In this document: one piece after another, positions 1 to 5,495 of the stretch
Numbering within the stretch: position 1 is the stretch's first letter
Layout: each line of letters begins with the position of its first letter
Source: CAZBEJ01 sp964521305
GTDB taxonomy: Bacteria > Patescibacteriota > Microgenomatia > UBA1406 > GWC2-37-13
Reading direction: 5' to 3'
NCBI GenBank assembly: GCA_964521305.1
Contig: CAZFQZ010000039.1
Location: forward strand, 1 to 6,918
DNA: 6,918 nucleotides
The notes under the pieces: generated by a model
The model's database searches: none
What the model was told of the DNA's origin: nothing
The model's input: the letters and a program-made list of their open reading frames with translations, nothing else
Program-made: the position numbers and the translations under genes

Positions 1-2044
1 TTATGGAAACATCCGCATTCACACGACCTTTTCCCTGCAATGGTTTGAGCACCGAACTTCCCTGAACTTCATGATCGTATTGGGCCGACAGAAATTCGAA
101 ACTCGCAATATTCAAGCGCTTCAACATATTATTTAAAACAACTGTCAGATCTTTCAGTTCCTTAAGCTGAGGTTCTTTGCGTGTTATTGCAGTATGAACT
201 GTTTTCATGGACGTCACTGGCAAACCATCGTGCAGGAACTTCATATCAATATCCATTACTGTTTTTCCTTTGTATGTTACGACACACGAACCATAATTAT
301 TAAACTGTCCGATAACCGTTGCTTCTACACCTCGTCTTTTCATAAGTTCCTGGAACTTTTTCCATTTGTTTTTAGGGACTGCCAGCGTCATTCGCTCTTG
401 TGACTCCGAAACCCAGATCTGCCACGGCGATAAACCCGGATATTTCAGCGGAACCTTTTCCAGCTCCACGTAACAACCATTGCTTTGTTTTGCCATTTCA
501 GCAACCGAACTGGATAACCCGCCAGCGCCATTGTCGGTAATACTGTCGTAAAGCCCCAGATCCCGTGCCTCTTTTATGACCGCGTCACTCAATTTCTTTT
601 GAGTTATCGGATCTCCTATCTGGACCGCGGTGGCAGGACTCCCCGAATCCATTGCTTCGGAAGAAAACGTCGCACCGTGTATACCATCCTGCCCTACGCG
701 GCCGCCGATCATAACGATATAATCACCAGGCTGGGCTTTTTTCACATACATTTTCCTTTTTCCGCCAGTAGGCGGACTTCGTTTCGGAATCAAACCAACC
801 GTACCAACAAAAACCAACGGTTTACCCTTATAGCGATCATCAAAAACCATGAATCCTTGAGGAGTCGGAATACCCGAACAGTTTCCTCCGGAGTTGACCC
901 CTTCGATTACTCCCGACATGATCCGCCCCGGTTCAAGCATTTTTTGGGTAAAGTTCGGACCTTTGTATAAAGGAGACGTATCATCTGGATCGGCGAAACA
1001 ATATCCATAGCGGTTGATGATCGGCTTTGCTCCCATACCGAACCCGATAGTATCGCGATTTACGCCGACGATACCTGTTATCGCTCCGCCAAACGGGTCC
1101 AGTGCAGAAGGACTGTTATGTGTCTCAACCTTGTCTGTTATCAAATAGTCTTTGTCGAACTCGATCGCCCCCGAATTATCCGTGAATACCGAGTAACAAA
1201 TATCATTTTTTCCCTTTACTTTTCTGACTTTTTCAGTTGCAGCCTTTATGAATGTTTTGAACAAACCATCCTTAACCTCATCCATGGGGTCGGCAAATAT
1301 CGTGTGCTTGCAGTGTTCCGACCAGGTTTGAGCGATGGTTTCAAGCTCTATGTCCGTAGGCTTTCTTCCTTTTTGTTTGAAATATTTTTGGATTGCCTTC
1401 ATGTATTCCAACCTGAGAGCCAAAGGTCCGCGTCTAGTACCATCCGGATTTTTAATGCCTTTTTTTCCTATGTCAACAAGTTCCTCATCGTTTACATCCA
1501 GATCCACTTCATAGACTTTTTGCGTCTGGTCCAACTTAACACGGGGGATAACCTTACCCATACCTTTGTCTTTTTTATACTGATCGGCACTCTTTATGAT
1601 CACCCGCTGGATAACCGGATTATGAAGGCTATTTGCAATTATTTTCACCTCTTCTTTGCTTACGTTTCCGTCTATGAAGGTAATTTGAGAGGTGTAAACC
1701 TGCTCTCCGTTCTTAAACTTTATTTTCAACAAGTCTTCAATCGATTCCTGCGCCGTATTGGCAACATTATCGGTTACTCCAGGCAGATACCCTACTTCAA
1801 TTGCCCAGGTAAATTTTATTGGTGAAACTAACCTGTTGATTCCTGCTTCTTGAACAACCGGATTGATCAACATGCCAACAATATCTTTTAATTGACGTTG
1901 TGAAAACTCTTTATCAATGCTGTAAACGTCTACTAGATAAACTTCTTTTATTTTTCCTTTAAAACCGTTCGATTCCAATTTCCTTTTCCTGACTTGCGCT
2001 CTGGTATCAGGAACTTTTGAAATGATTTCAATCCTATTTATCAT
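1..2044 (-). CDS. purL: Phosphoribosylformylglycinamidine (FGAM) synthase with N-terminal PurS-like region (PurSL type), 3' end cut by window edge
   Basis: This enzyme carries out step 4 of IMP synthesis, the ATP- and glutamine-dependent conversion of FGAR to FGAM in the cytoplasm. 681 codons are visible and the C-terminus lies beyond the left edge. Residues 1 to about 220 form a PurS-like region that appears to hold two related alpha/beta units (about 1-72 and 77-190). The PurL catalytic core follows: WSEHCKH at 241-247 with the family's conserved His244, VETHNSPSALDPFGG at 306-320, GVNSGGNCSG at 382-391, GQDGIHGATFSSEA at 451-464, DNGAGGLSSS at 504-513 and WVSESQERM at 544-552. From memory, this layout resembles the roughly 950-1000-residue PurS-PurL fusions of Geobacter-like bacteria, which use a separate PurQ glutaminase; that is family knowledge, not visible here. 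The ATG lies one base after the purD stop (TAA-T-ATG) with no Shine-Dalgarno, so it is probably translated by coupling to purD. The frame is intact throughout. Confidence 0.93.
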   Translation of the reverse strand, partial: MINRIEIISKVPDTRAQVRKRKLESNGFKGKIKEVYLVDVYSIDKEFSQRQLKDIVGMLINPVVQEAGINRLVSPIKFTWAIEVGYLPGVTDNVANTAQESIEDLLKIKFKNGEQVYTSQITFIDGNVSKEEVKIIANSLHNPVIQRVIIKSADQYKKDKGMGKVIPRVKLDQTQKVYEVDLDVNDEELVDIGKKGIKNPDGTRRGPLALRLEYMKAIQKYFKQKGRKPTDIELETIAQTWSEHCKHTIFADPMDEVKDGLFKTFIKAATEKVRKVKGKNDICYSVFTDNSGAIEFDKDYLITDKVETHNSPSALDPFGGAITGIVGVNRDTIGFGMGAKPIINRYGYCFADPDDTSPLYKGPNFTQKMLEPGRIMSGVIEGVNSGGNCSGIPTPQGFMVFDDRYKGKPLVFVGTVGLIPKRSPPTGGKRKMYVKKAQPGDYIVMIGGRVGQDGIHGATFSSEAMDSGSPATAVQIGDPITQKKLSDAVIKEARDLGLYDSITDNGAGGLSSSVAEMAKQSNGCYVELEKVPLKYPGLSPWQIWVSESQERMTLAVPKNKWKKFQELMKRRGVEATVIGQFNNYGSCVVTYKGKTVMDIDMKFLHDGLPVTSMKTVHTAITRKEPQLKELKDLTVVLNNMLKRLNIASFEFLSAQYDHEVQGSSVLKPLQGKGRVNADVSI

Positions 2045-2045
2045 A

Positions 2046-3335
2046 TTATTTTAAATTTTGTAATACTTTCTTTCCTATATCTTTCCTGTACTGCATTCCA
2101 TTGAAATAAACACCTTTTTCTCCGATGATCGAATATGCTTCTTTAATTGCCGATCTGATATCTTTTCCTTTTGCGGTTACTCCCAATACTCTTCCCCCGT
2201 TTGTTACGACATGCCCGTCTTTTGTCGTGGTGCCTGCCTGAAAAACTATTTTTTCTTTTCCATAATCTGTATTCAAACCATGAATTGTTTCTCCTTTGTC
2301 GTAATGACCGGGATATCCTTTTGAGGCAATAACCACGCAAATAGACGAGCCGCGGTGAAACGTTATTTTTTCTTTTCCAAGAGTTTCGTTTGCACATGCA
2401 TATAACGCATCGAAAAGATCGGATTTGAACATCATCATAATTGGCTGGGTTTCAGGATCGCCGAACCGTGCGTTGAATTCCAATACTTTCGGACCGTTAT
2501 TCGTCATCATCAATCCCGCATACAACACTCCCTGGTATGGAATTCCTTCTTTTTTCATTCCGGTTATTGTGGGTTTCAATATGGTTTCGGAAACCTCCTT
2601 TTCCATCTGCTTCGTGAAAAACGGAACCGGTGCATATGCTCCCATACCGCCTGTATTCGGACCTTTATCGTTGTCGAAAATCCGCTTGTGATCCTGAGCT
2701 GAAATAAGCGGGACGATTGTTGTTCCATCGGTCAATGCCAAAAGCGAAACCTCCGGGCCACTTAAACGTTCCTGGATTATTATTTCATTACCCGCATCTC
2801 CGAATTCCTTTTTGATCATCATATTTTCAACCGCATCTATTGCCTTTTTTTTTGTTTGTGGAAGAATAACGCCTTTTCCCAAAGCCAAACCGCTTGCTTT
2901 GATGACAATTCTCAATGGATCGTGGGAACGAACAAAATCTAGTGCTTTTTTATGATCTTTAAACGGATATGAAAAAGGTTGGGGAATTTTGTTCCTTTTC
3001 ATAAACTCAACCGCCCACGCTTTGCTTGTTTCGACTTGCGCTGCATTTTTCGTCGGCCCAAAAATCATCAATTTTTTGTGCTTGAAATGATCAACAATGC
3101 CAAGAGATAACGGATCCTCAGGCCCAACCACAGTCAAATCTATTTTATGGGAAATTGCGAATTGCAGCAACTGATTGATATCTGATGCTTTTATATTTAC
3201 ATTCTCACCCAGCTGCGACGTCCCTCCATTTCCCGGAGCAAAATAGATCTTCCCGACCTTACTCGATTGTTTCAGTTTCCATCCCACCGCATGTTCGCGG
3301 CCTCCGCTGCCAACGATCAATATATTATGTTTCAT
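2046..3335 (-). CDS. purD: Phosphoribosylamine-glycine ligase (GAR synthetase)
   Basis: PurD carries out step 2 of purine synthesis, joining glycine to the labile 5-phosphoribosylamine made by PurF, with ATP hydrolysis, to give GAR. The protein is 429 residues, a normal full length for the family. The N-terminal domain opens with GSGGREHA (9-16) and PGNGGT (35-39 region). The ATP-grasp domain shows IKASGLALGKGV (145-156), QERLSGPEVSLLA (188-200), DNDKGPNTGGMGAYAPVP (221-238) and the metal/ATP-binding EFNARFGDPETQ (286-297). The C-terminal domain follows, ending near GMQYRKDIG. The ATG start is supported by a GAGG Shine-Dalgarno at 3343-3346, seven bases upstream. The gene overlaps the end of purF-purN by 11 bp in another frame, which implies co-transcription and probably coupled translation. 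PurD sits directly after the fusion whose two domains perform the steps before and after it. No key motif is missing. Confidence 0.97.
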   Translation of the reverse strand: MKHNILIVGSGGREHAVGWKLKQSSKVGKIYFAPGNGGTSQLGENVNIKASDINQLLQFAISHKIDLTVVGPEDPLSLGIVDHFKHKKLMIFGPTKNAAQVETSKAWAVEFMKRNKIPQPFSYPFKDHKKALDFVRSHDPLRIVIKASGLALGKGVILPQTKKKAIDAVENMMIKKEFGDAGNEIIIQERLSGPEVSLLALTDGTTIVPLISAQDHKRIFDNDKGPNTGGMGAYAPVPFFTKQMEKEVSETILKPTITGMKKEGIPYQGVLYAGLMMTNNGPKVLEFNARFGDPETQPIMMMFKSDLFDALYACANETLGKEKITFHRGSSICVVIASKGYPGHYDKGETIHGLNTDYGKEKIVFQAGTTTKDGHVVTNGGRVLGVTAKGKDIRSAIKEAYSIIGEKGVYFNGMQYRKDIGKKVLQNLK

Positions 3336-3933
3336 TGCAAAGCCTCATCAATGATGTAATAAGGATCGTGTGTTCCTGTTGTTTTAATCTGCCGTACAAT
3401 GATTCGATTGTATCGTCCTTGTGGATCTTTTCATATCCCCTGCCAAGCACCTTCCCGAAATCAACTTCTTTGGACAGGAAATGTACGGATGACCCTGCAT
3501 ACGTTGCTTTATTCTCAAGAAAATTATTGATCGCTTTATTGGTAAATTTCTTCCTATTCCATAATCCTAACGTATTATCGGGATTTTTTACCACACCGTC
3601 CAACGTATCGGGGATCAAACCGGGATGAATATTGACAATCTTGTCGGGAAACTTGGCGATCATTTCATCCGGAATCATCTGTTTCCAGCCACCCAACACA
3701 ATATAATCGCAGGGGTATGTTTTTTTGAGCAATGTTATTAAATCTTCGTTTTTTTCCAAAATATGCGTCGGAATATTGCGTTTTTTTGCACGTTTTAACC
3801 CTAACGCGTCTTTTTGGTCACTGACGACAACCGCGATCTTCGCCTTCAAACTCCTGTTATCGATGGCATCGATAATTGCCTGCAGGTTGGTTCCTGTTCC
3901 CGCGTTGGAAATCAATACCGCAAGCTTTTTTTC
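3325..3933 (-). other. PurN (GAR transformylase) domain of the PurF-PurN fusion
   Basis: This is a domain-level entry inside the fusion, covering residues about 470-671. It keeps the three catalytic residues expected for GAR transformylases: Asn570 and His572 in NIHPGLIP, and Asp627 in KEVDFGKV. It differs from the E. coli-type enzyme in two visible ways. The phosphate loop reads SNAGTGTNL, where the usual form is SGNGSNL or SGRGSNL (two residues longer). The stretch between NIHP and SSVHF is about 19 residues longer and carries DGVVKNPDNTLGLWNRKKF. The comparison with E. coli PurN is from memory. Function as PurN is likely but assigned by motifs only. Confidence 0.85.
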
Positions 3934-5340
3934 TTTTTCCAGCATGTCTTTAGTAAAGTTCGTATCGATCGGTACCGGATATGTGCCGGTAAAACAGGCG
4001 GTGCACAAACTGTTTTTCTTTTGATGCGATGCCTGAACCATCCCGCTCAAACTCAAGTATGCCAACGAGTCAGCGCCGATGAATTCTTTTATCTGGTCAA
4101 CGCTTTTTTCCGAGGCAATCAGCTGTTTTCTGTTTGGCGTGTCAACGCCGAAATAGCATGAAAACGGAATAGGTGGAGAACATATGCGGATATGGATTTT
4201 TTTGGCACCGCACTGACGCAAAACCTGAATTATTTTTTTCATGGTTGTTCCGCGGACCAGGGAATCATCAACGATGATGATACGTTTTCCTTTCACGATT
4301 TTTTTCAGCGGGTTGAATTTTATTTTTACGCCGAGCTCACGCATATGCTGTTCTGGTTGGATAAAAGTCCTGCCGATGTACCGGTTCTTTATGAGAATCT
4401 CACCGAATGGAATACCCGACGCTTTGGAAAATCCGATTGCAGCTGATGTTCCGGAATCCGGAACCGCAACAACCAGATCCGCCGGTACATGGGCTTCATA
4501 CGAAAGGATTTCTCCAGATCTCTGTCTAACCTGATGGACTAATTCTTTGTTAAAGACACTATCCGGCCTTGCAAGATAGATATATTCGAACAAACAAAAC
4601 GACATTTGGGAAGCTTTTGTCTGAATCGATCTCATACCATGTTCATCGACCGAGATGATTTCTCCTGGTTTGACATCCCGTATGTAGTCTGCACCGATCG
4701 TATCCAAAGCGCACGTTTCCGAACTGAAGATGAAATCGCCATTCATTCTGCCGATAACCAATGGTCTGAATCCTTTCGGATCACGAAATGCCAGTAATTT
4801 TTTTTTCGTCACCGCTACTACGCTGAATGCGCCTTTCAGGAATGGCATTGCATTTTTGATTTTTTCTTCCCATGACTTACCCCGCATCCGCTCAATCACA
4901 TATGCCATGACTTCGGTATCGCTCGTCGATTGTAACTTTCTCTTATCTATCAGTTTCATCAGCTCGGGAACGTTCACCAGGTTTCCGTTATGAGCTAGCG
5001 CCATGAAATCATCTTTGAACTTGATTATGATCGGCTGTACGTTATTGAACGTGTTTCCTCCGGTAGTCGAATAACGTGTGTGACCTACCGCAATATACCC
5101 TTTAAGTTGCGTAATGTTTTTTTCGTTGAAGACCGAGGGAACGAGACCGAGCCCTTTGATACTGTTGATTTCCTTACCATCCGAAACAGCCATCCCTGCT
5201 CCTTCCTGTCCCCGGTGCTGAAGACTGTATAGTCCGAAGTAACTTAACCGTGAAACATCCTCGTTTTTTCCGTATATCCCGAAAACGCCACACTTATCCT
5301 TTAGTGATTCTTTCCTTTTCTGATATTGGATATTCATCAT
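3325..5340 (-). CDS. purF-purN: Fused amidophosphoribosyltransferase (PurF) and phosphoribosylglycinamide formyltransferase (PurN)
   Basis: This is a single 671-residue protein. Residues 1 to about 460 are PurF, which makes 5-phosphoribosylamine from PRPP and glutamine (step 1). A 16-residue propeptide precedes the expected N-terminal nucleophile Cys17 (KCGVFGIYG), followed by LQHRGQEGAG (40-49), GHTRYSTTG (86-94), AHNGNLVN (116-123) and the PRPP loop IIIVDDSLVRGTT (354-366). Cys249, Cys395, Cys446 and Cys449 match the four [4Fe-4S] ligands of the Bacillus-type enzyme, so it is probably an oxygen-sensitive iron-sulfur form made by propeptide cleavage. Residues from about 470 to the end are PurN, which formylates GAR using 10-formyl-tetrahydrofolate (step 3): LISNAGTGTNLQAI, then NIHPGLIP with Asn570 and His572, then SSVHF and the family Asp at 627. 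No stop or frameshift separates the domains; a Met at 466 near the junction lacks a good ribosome-binding site. The start is ATG 5340 (ATG 5337 is also possible): the frame has no start codon upstream before a stop at 5386-5388. No Shine-Dalgarno precedes it. Confidence 0.95.
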   Translation of the reverse strand: MMNIQYQKRKESLKDKCGVFGIYGKNEDVSRLSYFGLYSLQHRGQEGAGMAVSDGKEINSIKGLGLVPSVFNEKNITQLKGYIAVGHTRYSTTGGNTFNNVQPIIIKFKDDFMALAHNGNLVNVPELMKLIDKRKLQSTSDTEVMAYVIERMRGKSWEEKIKNAMPFLKGAFSVVAVTKKKLLAFRDPKGFRPLVIGRMNGDFIFSSETCALDTIGADYIRDVKPGEIISVDEHGMRSIQTKASQMSFCLFEYIYLARPDSVFNKELVHQVRQRSGEILSYEAHVPADLVVAVPDSGTSAAIGFSKASGIPFGEILIKNRYIGRTFIQPEQHMRELGVKIKFNPLKKIVKGKRIIIVDDSLVRGTTMKKIIQVLRQCGAKKIHIRICSPPIPFSCYFGVDTPNRKQLIASEKSVDQIKEFIGADSLAYLSLSGMVQASHQKKNSLCTACFTGTYPVPIDTNFTKDMLEKEKKLAVLISNAGTGTNLQAIIDAIDNRSLKAKIAVVVSDQKDALGLKRAKKRNIPTHILEKNEDLITLLKKTYPCDYIVLGGWKQMIPDEMIAKFPDKIVNIHPGLIPDTLDGVVKNPDNTLGLWNRKKFTNKAINNFLENKATYAGSSVHFLSKEVDFGKVLGRGYEKIHKDDTIESLYGRLKQQEHTILITSLMRLCNET

Positions 5341-5341
5341 T

Positions 5342-5431
5342 TTAGGCCATAAAAAAATCGGCCATAAGTGCCGATCGATTTGCGTTTATTGTATTTTGTA
5401 ATGGGTTCAAGAAACATCTTGGACCAACCAT
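5342..5431 (-). CDS. Possible 29-codon leader ORF upstream of purF (speculative)
   Basis: An ATG at 5431-5429 falls at or within one base of the transcription start predicted from the -10 box, so this frame would be read from a leaderless mRNA. It stays open for 29 codons through the terminator hairpin and ends MADFFMA-TAA. The stop lies one base before the purF ATG (TAA-A-ATG), the same spacing as at the purD/purL junction. The peptide starts MVGPRCFLNP and resembles no protein I know. It has no run of identical or obviously regulatory codons. An open frame of this length is common by chance. An alternative is that only its last seven codons (internal ATG at 5365) are translated, or that none is. 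Confidence 0.2.
   Translation of the reverse strand: MVGPRCFLNPLQNTINANRSALMADFFMA
5351..5375 (-). terminator. Intrinsic terminator-like hairpin just upstream of purF (candidate attenuator)
   Basis: Read on the minus strand, ATCGGC (5375-5370), a seven-base loop ACTTATG and GCCGAT (5362-5357) form a perfect six-pair stem, followed at once by a run of seven T (5357-5351, the first in the stem). The T run is on the correct side only for minus-strand transcription. It lies 120 bases after the guaB stop, so it could end guaB transcripts. It also lies downstream of the only visible purF promoter and just 10 bases before the purF ATG, so it would act on purF transcripts too. The stem is short and of moderate strength, so termination is probably partial. 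Confidence 0.6.
5404..5425 (-). promoter_or_regulatory. Hairpin near the 5' end of the purF leader RNA
   Basis: On the minus strand GGT-C-CAAGA (5425-5417), loop TGTT and TCTTG-A-ACC (5412-5404) form eight base pairs interrupted by one C/A mismatch. The hairpin begins about five bases after the predicted transcription start. It could be a 5' stabilising hairpin, part of an RNA switch working with the terminator at 5351-5375, or an operator-like DNA palindrome. No known riboswitch consensus is recognisable in it. Confidence 0.35.
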
Positions 5432-5436
5432 GGGAT

Positions 5437-5466
5437 ATTATGCCACACCTTATCAATATTTGTCAA
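5437..5466 (-). promoter_or_regulatory. Strong sigma70-type promoter for the purF-purN/purD/purL operon
   Basis: The minus strand has a perfect -35 box TTGACA (5466-5461), an 18-base spacer and a -10 box CATAAT (5442-5437; five of six consensus bases). TGG directly before the -10 gives the extended -10 TGN motif. The predicted start is about 5430-5431, giving a leader of about 90 bases. The promoter lies wholly between guaB and purF, with the -35 only about 30 bases beyond the guaB stop. This suggests purF-purN is transcribed independently of guaB, apart from any read-through. Confidence 0.75.
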
Positions 5467-5495
5467 CCATGATTTCACTGGGACAAGTTGATTTT

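Noticed and set aside
1118..1825. Long open frame on the plus strand (235 codons) opposite purL
   Set aside because: It is antisense to well-conserved PurL motifs, its translation resembles no family, and it is rich in Phe/Tyr/Cys/Leu as expected from the reverse of a Lys/Glu-rich gene.
2845..2853. Run of nine A on the coding strand of purD ending in G (A-AAA-AAG in frame), a possible -1 frameshift slippery site
   Set aside because: It encodes Lys-Lys-Lys in an ordinary position of an intact full-length protein, with no stimulatory hairpin noticed and no sensible -1 product. Similar A runs occur elsewhere in these lysine-rich genes.
3185..3628. Open frame on the plus strand (147 codons) crossing the purF-purN/purD junction
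   Set aside because: It lies antisense to two confidently identified genes, with no recognisable domain, promoter or ribosome-binding site.
3943..3945. Internal ATG (Met466) as the start of an independent purN gene
   Set aside because: No Shine-Dalgarno is seen upstream and the frame is continuous with PurF, so a fusion is the simpler reading. It is kept as a possible test under the fusion finding.
4798..4806. Run of nine A on the purF coding strand that could mark a sequencing indel or slippage
   Set aside because: The frame continues intact on both sides with good PurF motifs (VAVTKKKLLAFRDPKGFRP).
5345..5365. Direct repeat GGCCAT at 5345-5350 and 5360-5365 flanking the A tract before purF
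   Set aside because: Six bases repeated once is too short to be meaningful; the second copy is part of the terminator stem and loop.
5377..5384. ACGCAAAT-like sequence in the purF leader (minus strand ACGCAAATC), resembling half of the E. coli PurR operator
   Set aside because: Only one half-site matches; the second half is GATCGGC rather than the symmetrical GTTTTCGT-like arm, and it overlaps the terminator stem.
5341..5435. Purine (guanine/adenine) riboswitch before purF
   Set aside because: The conserved three-way-junction core and loop sequences of that class are absent, and the leader before the terminator is only about 55 bases, too short for that aptamer plus switching sequences.
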